A stretch of DNA of 64,000 bases from Saccharofermentans sp. (lineage in GTDB: Bacteria; Bacillota; Clostridia; Saccharofermentanales; Saccharofermentanaceae): positions 42,420 through 106,419 of the forward strand of contig JAKSRH010000003.1 of NCBI GenBank assembly GCA_024403675.1. The letters run 5' to 3'. Below the pieces are notes generated by a model that saw only the letters and a list, made by a program, of their open reading frames with translations, did no database searches and was not told the DNA's origin. Below, piece by piece: positions 41,891-50,903 of this stretch (positions are counted from its first letter, which is position 1; each line of letters opens with the position of its first letter). The position numbers and the translations under genes were made by a program.

Positions 41891-42991
41891 ATGAGATTAA
41901 TTAGAAAAAAGAGATATTATCCAATATTCACAGTTCTACTCATTCTGTGGCTTATCGGCATAACATATGCGATTTACTGGTTCTATGGTGAAGCTAATGC
42001 ATATATGGTCCATTACGAAGAGGTGTACCAATCATCTCTTCCTAACCTTGTCGCTGATGATGTCTTCACTCACTTTGATAGTTATGATGTTGACTATATC
42101 TATGCCAATATGTCTGAAAAACCAAGAATTTCCAAGTTCGAATCAGACGCACAGGTAAAAGAATATATCCATGCTATGCTCGATGGAAAGAAAATGACAT
42201 ATCAGCCTTCTAACAAATACTCAGATGCTGTTCCTACGTATGTTGTAGAAGCAGATGGTTTTGTTGTAGCTGAATTTTCGCTTTGTAAAGATTTACAGAA
42301 CCCTAAGGAGTTTGGATTCCCTACATGGCAGCTCAAGGAAATTAGTTATTATACAGAACCATTTGAGACCGTATATATCTCTGCCCCATCTAACTTCCAT
42401 GTATATGTTAACGAAATTCTTCTCGATGACACATATGTATGTTCCGACGAGATTAAGCCATCAGATGAGAACTACCTTCTCGACTATAATACTATGCCTG
42501 GAATTCACGATTTCTATGTGGCTGATTTCTACATTGAACCTGAGGTAATAATTACCGATATGTTCGACGAAGAAGTAGAAGTAGATTACAACGAAGAAAC
42601 TGATATTTATTCTACTGGATACACAGATCACCATATCGACCGTGCAGAAATAGAAGAATTTGCTTATAACTACACAATCACATTTGCCAACGTTATCTCT
42701 AAGGATGATCGACTTGAAAACTTAAAGCCTTATTTCCCAGAAGAAAGCCAGCTATATGATTCCATTAGCCGTAATACTGCTTTGAAGTATTTCATGGCTC
42801 ACTCTAATACAACAATTGAGAATCAAGAAATCAAAGAATTTATTTCTTATTCAGAAGATGTTGTTTATGTAGAAGTATATATCGAACAGCACATGCAAAC
42901 AGGCGGAGAAATCACTGTAGTTCCTACAACTGCACGTCTCTACTGTGTAAAGCTTGATGGTGAGTGGAAAGTAATCTCCATGAGATTCTAA
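41891..42991 (+). CDS. Membrane-anchored extracellular protein, unknown partner of the glycosidase
   Basis: 366 residues. A basic start (MRLIRKKRYYP) and a helix (FTVLLILWLIGITYAIYWF) are followed by a long, acidic, Tyr-rich external domain with a likely duplicated fold. I recognise no catalytic motif. Three bases separate it from the phosphodiester glycosidase stop, so the two are probably produced together and may act as enzyme and adaptor at the cell surface. Confidence 0.75.
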   Translation: MRLIRKKRYYPIFTVLLILWLIGITYAIYWFYGEANAYMVHYEEVYQSSLPNLVADDVFTHFDSYDVDYIYANMSEKPRISKFESDAQVKEYIHAMLDGKKMTYQPSNKYSDAVPTYVVEADGFVVAEFSLCKDLQNPKEFGFPTWQLKEISYYTEPFETVYISAPSNFHVYVNEILLDDTYVCSDEIKPSDENYLLDYNTMPGIHDFYVADFYIEPEVIITDMFDEEVEVDYNEETDIYSTGYTDHHIDRAEIEEFAYNYTITFANVISKDDRLENLKPYFPEESQLYDSISRNTALKYFMAHSNTTIENQEIKEFISYSEDVVYVEVYIEQHMQTGGEITVVPTTARLYCVKLDGEWKVISMRF

Positions 42992-43036
42992 CCATTACTA
43001 CAAAGACACACCAAACACCCAGATAAGGAGTAACCC

Positions 43037-43969
43037 ATGAAGCTTTATCTCGCACCTCTCGAAGGCATAACTGGCTACATTTTTCGTAATAGCTACGAAA
43101 AGCTTTATGGCAATATCGATAAATACTTTGCGCCTTTTGTATCACCTACCGAATGTTGCGCACTAACACCAAAGGAACGTAAAGATATTAATCCAGATAA
43201 TAACCAAGTTTCTTATCTTGTTCCTCAAATACTCACATGCAAATCTAGCTGTTTTATTGACGCCACCAAAGAGTTACAGCAAATGGGATATGAGGAAATC
43301 AACCTTAATCTTGGTTGCCCTTCAGGCACTGTTTGTGCCAAGGGAAAAGGCGCAGGATTTTTACCAGAAACAGATAAACTAAAGTCTTTTCTAGATGACA
43401 TTTATGCTTATGGCGACGCCAACAACATAAAGATTTCCATTAAAACTAGGCTTGGATTCTACTTGGCAGATGAATTCTATGACTTAATTGAAATTTTTAA
43501 TGACTACCCTGTCCACGAATTAATTGTTCACCCTAGAGTCAGAACTGACTACTACAAGGGAGAACCACGCCAGGAATACTATGCATATGCCCTTGATCAC
43601 GCTAAGTGTCCTCTAGTCTATAACGGTAATATCTTCTCAAAAGATGATTACGATAACTTATGTCAGAAACTAAATCATAATGTAGATACTGTCATGATTG
43701 GACGTGGTGTATTAGCTAACCCATCACTAACAAACGAACTATTAACCGGAAACACCAACATAGACTTTAATCGCTTCTGGGAACTTCACGACACCCTCTA
43801 CCATGAATACCAGAAAGTCATGTCACCAGACATTAATGTTCTTTTCAAAATGAGAGAACTTTGGACTTACTGGAAGTCGTCATTCGAAGAAATAGACCGC
43901 GACTACAAGCATATAATGAAGGCAAAAAAATACGCAGAATACGAAAGCATCCTGCGTAATCTTAGATAG
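43037..43969 (+). CDS. tRNA-dihydrouridine synthase
   Basis: 310 residues of the Dus FMN barrel. Hallmarks: LAPLEGITGYIFRN, EINLNLGCPSGTVCAKGKG with the active-site cysteine, IKTRLGF, the EINLHPR-like segment ELIVHPRVRTDYY, and VYNGNIF with MIGRGVLANPSL. The enzyme reduces uridines in tRNA D-loops. The class (Dus subtype) cannot be fixed, so no symbol. It follows the membrane-protein gene by 45 bases and could be in the same transcript. Confidence 0.93.
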   Translation: MKLYLAPLEGITGYIFRNSYEKLYGNIDKYFAPFVSPTECCALTPKERKDINPDNNQVSYLVPQILTCKSSCFIDATKELQQMGYEEINLNLGCPSGTVCAKGKGAGFLPETDKLKSFLDDIYAYGDANNIKISIKTRLGFYLADEFYDLIEIFNDYPVHELIVHPRVRTDYYKGEPRQEYYAYALDHAKCPLVYNGNIFSKDDYDNLCQKLNHNVDTVMIGRGVLANPSLTNELLTGNTNIDFNRFWELHDTLYHEYQKVMSPDINVLFKMRELWTYWKSSFEEIDRDYKHIMKAKKYAEYESILRNLR

Positions 43970-43973
43970 TCTT

Positions 43974-44090
43974 TTACTCAACGCTCTTATTATAGTACTC
44001 CTCAAGTTCAGGCCTACATGAGATAAACAACTTCAGCCAGAACATCATACCAAGTGAAATCAAAAGACATCCTAAATATAGATATTCCAC
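43974..44090 (-). CDS. 38-residue single-pass membrane protein
   Basis: A short reading beginning with GTG, preceded by a strong GGAGAGGAG site. The chain is MEYLYLGCLLISLGMMFWLK followed by LFISCRPELEEYYNKSVE, a helix with a short charged tail. It is convergent with the Dus gene and ends five bases past its stop. Small genes of this form are easy to miss. Ribosome site and hydrophobic pattern are the only support. Confidence 0.5.
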   Translation of the reverse strand: MEYLYLGCLLISLGMMFWLKLFISCRPELEEYYNKSVE

Positions 44091-44180
44091 AAACCGCTCC
44101 TCTCCTCTTAACTCAAAACATAACCTCTTAATTTAAATTATACTTTGAAGCAAATGAAGAAAAAGCAAACAATAATAGAA

Positions 44181-45341
44181 TTATCGTTTTAATTTTCCGA
44201 TATCTGCAAGTCTATCAAGAGCGGCCAGAAGAGTCTCATCCTTCTTTGCAAAATGAAATCTAATAAGATGATTAACAGGTTCTCTGAAAAAACTAGAACC
44301 TGGCACTGTTCCTACACCAACCTTGCTTGCCAAATCCACACAAAACTCATTATCGTCTTTATACCCGAACTCACTAATATCCATTAACACATAGTAAGCA
44401 CCTTGTGGCTCAGTAAAGGTCAGCCCAAGATCTCGCATGCCACCAACAAACAAATTCTTCATGTGCGTGTAGTGATCCTGTAAATTCTGATAATATTCAT
44501 CACCAAAATTAAGGGCAGTAACTGCTGCTTCCATAAGAGGAGCTGCTGCACCTACAGTCAAAAAGTCATGTACTTTCTTTACTCTCTCTGCCACTTCTGG
44601 AGGTGCAATAACATATCCCAAACGCCATCCAGTTATAGAATATGTTTTAGATAAAGAATTACAAACAATTACCCTGTCTCGAAGACCTGGCAATGTCATA
44701 GCATAAACATGCTGATGTGGCTTATACAAAATGTGTTCATATACTTCATCTGTAATAATCCACGCGTCATACTTTCGAGCAAGTTCACCTATAAAAGTCA
44801 ACTCATCTCTAGTAAAAACCTTTCCACATGGGTTAGATGGATTACAAATTACAATCGCTTTAGGCTTCTGACGGAAAGCATCCTCCAAAACCTCTGGGTC
44901 AAAGTTAAAAAGTGGTGGGACTAATGGCACATAAATAGGTTCTGCACCAGACAAAATAGTGTCCGCACCATAATTCTCGTAAAAAGGCGAGAAAACAATT
45001 ACCTTATCCCCAGGATTTGCCACTGACATCATGGCAGCCATCATAGCCTCTGTACTACCACAAGTAACAACAATTTCCTTCTCAGGGTCAATATCTACAC
45101 CAGCAAAATGCTTGTACTTTGAAGCCAACGCATCTCTAAAGTTTTTGGCACCCCATGTCAAAGCATACTGATGAGGTCCTACAGGGGCCACGTTCTTTAA
45201 CGCATCTGTTAACTCCTTAGGAGGATCAAAATCTGGAAATCCTTGCGATAAATTAATCGCATTATATTGATCAGATATACGTGTCATTCTTCTGATAACT
45301 GAGTCTGTAAACTTTGATGTTCTGTCACTTAATGCTGGCAT
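44181..45341 (-). CDS. Class I/II pyridoxal-phosphate aminotransferase
   Basis: 386 residues. NLSQGFPDFDPPKEL, CNPSNPCGKVFTRDEL and CNSLSKTYSITGWRLGY (PLP lysine in SLSKT) mark the aspartate-aminotransferase fold of subgroup I-gamma, often annotated as aspartate, methionine or kynurenine aminotransferase. The C-terminal arginine that binds the substrate carboxylate appears in HLIRFHFAK. Single gene; substrate not certain. Confidence 0.92.
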   Translation of the reverse strand: MPALSDRTSKFTDSVIRRMTRISDQYNAINLSQGFPDFDPPKELTDALKNVAPVGPHQYALTWGAKNFRDALASKYKHFAGVDIDPEKEIVVTCGSTEAMMAAMMSVANPGDKVIVFSPFYENYGADTILSGAEPIYVPLVPPLFNFDPEVLEDAFRQKPKAIVICNPSNPCGKVFTRDELTFIGELARKYDAWIITDEVYEHILYKPHQHVYAMTLPGLRDRVIVCNSLSKTYSITGWRLGYVIAPPEVAERVKKVHDFLTVGAAAPLMEAAVTALNFGDEYYQNLQDHYTHMKNLFVGGMRDLGLTFTEPQGAYYVLMDISEFGYKDDNEFCVDLASKVGVGTVPGSSFFREPVNHLIRFHFAKKDETLLAALDRLADIGKLKR

Positions 45342-45496
45342 CTTAATTCCCCTTTACTTTATATAGCTCCATTATATCCAATAAACATTTCAAAAATGTA
45401 AGATTTAGCGTCGAAAATGAAAGACACATCGATGTTTCATTAACTTATAACTTCGTACAATCAAATCATAACAAACACGAAAGGTGGACGCGCAAA

Positions 45497-45811
45497 ATGA
45501 CAAATACGATCAGAAAGACATTAAACCTCGAGATGAAGGACAGCTATTACAACAAGGCAGATTGCATCATCGAAGCACAGGAAATTATTGACTCAGAAAA
45601 AATCACAGGCATGACAGTGCATCAAGTTGCTGAGGAAATTTATACTCACGCATTTGTTTTCTTTAACTTCCATTTTCTCCCAAAATTCATCCGCGAGACA
45701 AAGCTTGCTCGTCGCATCTTCAATTCTGCAGCAAATGGAGTAGATCTTGAAGACAATGGAGATACACTTAAGAGAAGAATCTGCTATTCCTTGATTTGGG
45801 CTTTCTGCTAA
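45497..45811 (+). CDS. Small conserved-looking protein, unknown
   Basis: 104 residues with a good AGGTGG ribosome site. The sequence is rich in helix and contains HQVAEEIYTHAFVFFNFHF and LPKFIRETKLARRIF, without membrane or signal features. I recognise no family. It is convergent with the lipoprotein gene and divergent from the aminotransferase gene. Confidence 0.55.
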   Translation: MTNTIRKTLNLEMKDSYYNKADCIIEAQEIIDSEKITGMTVHQVAEEIYTHAFVFFNFHFLPKFIRETKLARRIFNSAANGVDLEDNGDTLKRRICYSLIWAFC

Positions 45812-45836
45812 TCAAAGTGCTATTATTAGATGCTTA

Positions 45837-47258
45837 TTACTTCAAGCTAACATTAACCCAACATGAATCCATTCTTGCAACTACAATTGAACAATAGTCA
45901 TCACCATATGATGTCTGATTCATATCGCAATAACCAAGATAGTTCTGGTATGAAGCAGGATCCAAATTTAAATACTCATCTGTTAAAACTGCATCCTTAA
46001 GTGATACCCACTCATCCGTTACGGTTGCTCCAGAAATCTCGCAATTCACTACTTGTAATTTTCCTTCAGCATTAAAACGAAGTGATAATTCAATTCCACT
46101 TGCTGTGCGATAAGATATAGTCACTCCACCGCCCTGAATATAATTGGTGTTATCATAGACAAACTCACTACCACCATTTGCACCAATTTGAGCAGCAATC
46201 TCATTTGCTAGTAAAGTTGGGTCTACATTGTCAGGCGCCTCGTATACAGGCATTTCTGGTCGTGAACTAAGCACATCTGTTCCGTTAACAAGCACTTCAC
46301 GCAAATAAGAAATATCATAATAATTAGCTTCAACTTGATCCATGCTGTTATAAAAAGTAATTTTGACACCGCCAAGAACACTTCCTGAACCATTTCCACT
46401 ACCATTTACAAGCGTATCAAAAGAAGCTTGTGTAAGAGCTGTGCCAAGTGCTGTAGGAGCATAATCATAACCACGAGTACCTGCTACAACATTAGGATCA
46501 GAATCAACAGATGCCTGACCAAATCCATAAAAGCCCTTAGTAGCATCAAATACAAAACTATTACCTTCAATGTGATATATATTAGTCTTACGCACACTAT
46601 AAGTCTCGCGAGTCTCACTATCACAACTAGCGTAGATATACATGACACCTTCATCCTCATATACACCGTACATCATAGTACCGACATGATCCGCGCCAAG
46701 TTCAGTGATAGAGTCAACCTGATCAATAAGAATAATCTCATCATCAACCAAAGAATAGAAGCGTGCTGTTACTGAGTAAAAATTTGACTGTGGTCCATAC
46801 CACTCGCTCATAACAAGTCCAGTACTTGTATGATCCCACTCTACACTGCCGAGAGAGTATGTAACAAGATCTAATATTCCATCCGCATTATAGTCACGAA
46901 CATCTGCAGACAAAATACCATTTCTAGCCATCATATCTGGTGTCTCATGGAATGGGATATCCTGAAAATTCACAATAACAGATGACGCAAGATTTGTTAG
47001 CCCTTCAGCAGGGATCAAAACATCATTAATGTAGTCATAATACATTTGTGTAATATCTTCTGCAGTGTCAACATCTGTATTATCACTTTCGGATTCATTT
47101 ACATCATCATCTTTATCATCCAAGAATTCAATCTCTAATTCTTTTTTATCTTTATGAGACTTCTCGTCTTCTTTTTTATCATTACTTCCACATGCAGCCA
47201 AAGGTAAAAGCATACCGCCTACTAATACTACTGACAACAAGCCACGAAAATGTTTCAT
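45837..47258 (-). CDS. Large secreted lipoprotein
   Basis: 473 residues from MKHFRGLLSVVLVGGM with lipobox LLPLAACGS. After a very charged linker (Lys/Glu/Asp-rich, residues 25-65) come a domain with DYNADGILDLVTYSLGS, typical of an FG-GAP/calcium-binding repeat, and a C-terminal domain. No catalytic motif recognised. It follows the M4 metalloprotease gene by 33 bases, and the two may be processed together. Confidence 0.75.
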   Translation of the reverse strand: MKHFRGLLSVVLVGGMLLPLAACGSNDKKEDEKSHKDKKELEIEFLDDKDDDVNESESDNTDVDTAEDITQMYYDYINDVLIPAEGLTNLASSVIVNFQDIPFHETPDMMARNGILSADVRDYNADGILDLVTYSLGSVEWDHTSTGLVMSEWYGPQSNFYSVTARFYSLVDDEIILIDQVDSITELGADHVGTMMYGVYEDEGVMYIYASCDSETRETYSVRKTNIYHIEGNSFVFDATKGFYGFGQASVDSDPNVVAGTRGYDYAPTALGTALTQASFDTLVNGSGNGSGSVLGGVKITFYNSMDQVEANYYDISYLREVLVNGTDVLSSRPEMPVYEAPDNVDPTLLANEIAAQIGANGGSEFVYDNTNYIQGGGVTISYRTASGIELSLRFNAEGKLQVVNCEISGATVTDEWVSLKDAVLTDEYLNLDPASYQNYLGYCDMNQTSYGDDYCSIVVARMDSCWVNVSLK

Positions 47259-47291
47259 ATTAATTGCCTCTCCATACACTTAATAACAACA

Positions 47292-49451
47292 TTATCTCAC
47301 AGTAATTGTTTCAAGTTCATTAATTTCTCCAGATTTTAACGAAAGTGTGCCCATATCATTAGGATCATCAGACCAATCACCCAAATCCGAATAACAAAGT
47401 ACTCCGACTACCTCTGTAAAAGAAGGATCTGCAAATGCTTCCAATGCGATCTGATAGCGTCCATTATTAGGAACACAAATAGAGAAAGTTCCATCTTCCA
47501 TGGCCGTTGTATAGTACACTTCTCTAGTGTCAACGTTATATAACAAGAGCACTGAGCTGACAGCGCATTCAACAGGATTTATAACAAGATTAAATCTAAT
47601 ATAGCCTTCGTTAGAGGTTAGTTTTACCGTCTCAAAACGATCGCCTGCCATTCTTGTTTCTTCCCAATACTCCTCAATAATTGGAATAATCTCTTCGTGA
47701 CCGCAAATTTGGGCAGATACAACAAGGACCGCATAAAGGTCATCATAATCTGCCTTTGGTGTATGAAGATACATTGCTTGGAAAAAGAAAAAACCAAGAT
47801 CATCAAGACTAATGCCTTCTTCATAAAGAACATACGCTAAATGAGAGAACAAGGAATCATTATTATGCACTCCTCCATTATCAGAAATATCTGACGCACC
47901 TGAGTTAGGGAGAGCGATTGTATTTGAATAATACGGATCACCTACAACTAAAGGTTGACCATATTCTGTAGGATTACTCATAGAACGAAGTGTATTACCA
48001 CTTGTCTCTCCGATAGACCATGTAACATCGTCCGTCTCACCCATAGACATCTCAGCGATATTACCCATAATATCTGAGAATCCTTCGTTAATTGCACCAT
48101 ACTCGTTGTAGTATAGGTTTCCCTGACGTGCAAAAGAAGTAACAGAGTGTGTAAACTCATGAGTTGTAACATCCATACTATAGCCAAAAGTATTAGCATC
48201 AGATGTACCAAATACTGACCAACCATTGATTAATCCCATGCTACACTGATTATCAACAGGATTGTGTTGACTATCACACCATCCAGTAAGAATAAGTGTA
48301 GGAATACCAAATCCATCTGATGACAAATAGTTAAAATTTGTCTTATAAAAATCATAAGACTGAATGTAGTTATAGTAAGTAATCAAATGGTTTTCGTCCC
48401 ACTCTTCTGGATCATCTGACTTCTCAAAAGTTAGCGTACCCCTATAAATAAAAGAGTAAAAATCAGCAAGAATAATCTTACGAGATGGATCTGCAAGATA
48501 ATATTTACTGTCTCTGCTGTTATATGACACAGGCACACTGAAAGTAAAATCCTCACCATCTCTTTTTACTGTAAATGTATAATCAACAGCTACTAAATTA
48601 CTGAAATATTCATCGTTATCATGCTCATCCAAATTCTCTTCAATAAGATTATTGGTTGGATAATTCTTAAGATAATTTCCATCAAAATCAACGTAATGAA
48701 CAAGATATGGCATATCTGCTCCGTCTGACGCGAATGGATTATCTGTATAAATGCGATAACAACGTGTTGACTGAATCTGTGCATCATTTAATACACACTG
48801 CGAAGTATAATCAGAGAAAACCGTAAGTATAATACCTTGGTTACTAATAAGATCTGTTACAACTGCCTCAGCTTCCTGGGCTGTAATTTCAGTACCTGTA
48901 TATGAAGTATTAAGGTGAGGAACCAAAGATGACTGAACCATAATTGGGATATTATCCTCATTAATAAGAACCTTCAAAGTAGAGTTAGCAACTTCAAAAT
49001 CACCATCCATTTGACGGAAAGTAAAAGTAATGCATCCATTAACTGTAGTCTGAACAAGTGGCTCTAACTCTTCACAACTATCTAATCCAAGGAGGTCAGA
49101 TATTTGCCCAATAACGATTCCTAATTCTGGATAAGTATGAACAGGAGTTTCATACAATGTACCAACAATTGTCGTAACATAACCTTCATCACTATGAACG
49201 ATAATTGCATTGTTATCGTTCATCTCCTGAATATCTTCTTCAGTAAGTTGAACTATCTCTACATCATCATCAGGTACTGGCTTCGGAGCAAGTTTGCCTT
49301 TGTCATCCATATCAGACTTCTCATAAGAATACCAATCTTCTACATCAAAAGAAGTCTCTTTATCCTCAGCCGCAAATGACAATGTCGACCAACTAGAGAC
49401 AACAACAGACATTGCTAAAAATGAAGATACTACTGACTTAAATCTATTCAC
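47292..49451 (-). CDS. Secreted M4-family (thermolysin-like) metalloprotease
   Basis: 719 residues with a signal peptide (SSFLAMSVVVSSWSTLSFAA) and an N-terminal inhibitory FTP/PepSY propeptide. The zinc site is HEFTH (431-435) with Glu456 in INEGFSDIMG, and the second conserved block DNGGVHNND has the catalytic His529. A C-terminal domain of about 120 residues may be an adhesion or beta-sandwich module (LTSNEGYIRFNLVINP). Exported protease for protein degradation or host surface interaction. Size is larger than thermolysin because of extra C-terminal sequence. Confidence 0.92.
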   Translation of the reverse strand: MNRFKSVVSSFLAMSVVVSSWSTLSFAAEDKETSFDVEDWYSYEKSDMDDKGKLAPKPVPDDDVEIVQLTEEDIQEMNDNNAIIVHSDEGYVTTIVGTLYETPVHTYPELGIVIGQISDLLGLDSCEELEPLVQTTVNGCITFTFRQMDGDFEVANSTLKVLINEDNIPIMVQSSLVPHLNTSYTGTEITAQEAEAVVTDLISNQGIILTVFSDYTSQCVLNDAQIQSTRCYRIYTDNPFASDGADMPYLVHYVDFDGNYLKNYPTNNLIEENLDEHDNDEYFSNLVAVDYTFTVKRDGEDFTFSVPVSYNSRDSKYYLADPSRKIILADFYSFIYRGTLTFEKSDDPEEWDENHLITYYNYIQSYDFYKTNFNYLSSDGFGIPTLILTGWCDSQHNPVDNQCSMGLINGWSVFGTSDANTFGYSMDVTTHEFTHSVTSFARQGNLYYNEYGAINEGFSDIMGNIAEMSMGETDDVTWSIGETSGNTLRSMSNPTEYGQPLVVGDPYYSNTIALPNSGASDISDNGGVHNNDSLFSHLAYVLYEEGISLDDLGFFFFQAMYLHTPKADYDDLYAVLVVSAQICGHEEIIPIIEEYWEETRMAGDRFETVKLTSNEGYIRFNLVINPVECAVSSVLLLYNVDTREVYYTTAMEDGTFSICVPNNGRYQIALEAFADPSFTEVVGVLCYSDLGDWSDDPNDMGTLSLKSGEINELETITVR

Positions 49452-49620
49452 TATTCTATCCTCCCAAATAATCCATGCATTAACATCATTATAGGAGTTA
49501 ATTATAGATTCTAGAAAGAAATAAAAGCAAATAAAATTTGAGCATTATTGCTAAGCATTTTGAAAATATAGCCGTATTATACAGGTTTATCTCCCAAAGA
49601 ATAGCAAGAAACACCAAAAA

Positions 49621-50886
49621 TCACGTCAAATTCGAGAAAGTCTCATTAAGGGCAGCAGCTGCCTCATCCAAGGATAACTCACCATACAAGTACATATCTG
49701 CATAAGTCTTAAACGCATCTTGAACGTCGCTATTTTCGAGCATAGGATTAATTAGAACCATGGAGCCCATATTATCTCTCATGACTTTACCAGCATCATA
49801 CTCAACGCCACTTAACATATCATTTTCTGTAAGTGTCTCAAGAGCAGTAACACTAACTGGTATTCCACGTTCTGTACCCTGAAGCATGATAAACTCTGGA
49901 GAATTAAGAAGGTAGTCCAAAACTCTTCCTGCTTCCTCTGGATTATCACAATTTGCACTTATTGCGAACATAGTTGCAGGCTTAATGTACCATCCATTAC
50001 CACCTTCATTTCCTGTCGAGATAAAATCTCCAACGATTACAGGAACATTATTTTCGACAAGTGGGCTACAGTATCTTTGAGCATCAGATGCCCAGCATGA
50101 AACACCAGCGACATTTCCTGCACCAAAGTATGAAACTTCAAACTCAGATGGTGGCATCAACACGTGATTATTTACAAGCTCTCCATAAAATTCAAGAATG
50201 TTTTTAATATCACTCTCTGTGCCTATATAATTACCATTTTCATCAAAAAGTTGAGAATTATAATTCTGCTCATACCAAGCATTTAACACAAGAAATACAT
50301 GCTTATAAATCATTCCTAACGGATACATATCATCATCACGCATAGCATCCGCTGCAACAAACAAATCATCCCATGTAGATGGAGTGCTTAAGCCATAAGA
50401 ACTATAGATTTCACCATTATAGAAAAAACAACTCGTATTATATGCTGTTGGCAAAGCATTAAGTTTTCCATTCATAGTTCCTGTAGCAAGATCAGCTGCT
50501 GTGAAATTCGAGAAATCAATAACATCTGACAGTCCAGACAAGTCATAATATCCAAGTCCATCACTAGAGTACTTTGTAAGCCATGCATAATTTATCTGCA
50601 TTACATCCGCATTGTTATGGGATTTCATAAGCATCTGATAGCGATTCTCATATCCATTCCAAACGGCATAGGAATAATCAATTCTAATATCTGAATTATT
50701 TGCTTCAAAAAGGTTTAGTCCTTCAATCATATATTCATGACGAGGGTCATTACCCCACCAAGATACCGAAATAGGTTTACTACTACTCTCCGGTCTTACC
50801 GTTACCAAGACATCAGAAGAACAGCTCGTAAATAATACGGCCATCATCATCAAGCAAGATATATATTTTAAGTAGTTTTTCCTCAT
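49621..50886 (-). CDS. Extracellular solute-binding lipoprotein (family 1)
   Basis: 421 residues with a lipoprotein signal ending LFTSC. SVSWWGNDPRHEYMIEGLNL and NADVMQINYAWL are typical of ABC sugar-binding proteins of family 1. No permease or ATPase gene lies nearby; it follows a diguanylate cyclase gene by 17 bases. It may serve a distant transporter or, as proposed here, deliver a ligand signal to the Cache-GGDEF partner. Confidence 0.88.
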   Translation of the reverse strand: MRKNYLKYISCLMMMAVLFTSCSSDVLVTVRPESSSKPISVSWWGNDPRHEYMIEGLNLFEANNSDIRIDYSYAVWNGYENRYQMLMKSHNNADVMQINYAWLTKYSSDGLGYYDLSGLSDVIDFSNFTAADLATGTMNGKLNALPTAYNTSCFFYNGEIYSSYGLSTPSTWDDLFVAADAMRDDDMYPLGMIYKHVFLVLNAWYEQNYNSQLFDENGNYIGTESDIKNILEFYGELVNNHVLMPPSEFEVSYFGAGNVAGVSCWASDAQRYCSPLVENNVPVIVGDFISTGNEGGNGWYIKPATMFAISANCDNPEEAGRVLDYLLNSPEFIMLQGTERGIPVSVTALETLTENDMLSGVEYDAGKVMRDNMGSMVLINPMLENSDVQDAFKTYADMYLYGELSLDEAAAALNETFSNLT

Positions 50887-50903
50887 TATTTTGGACCTTT
50901 CAC

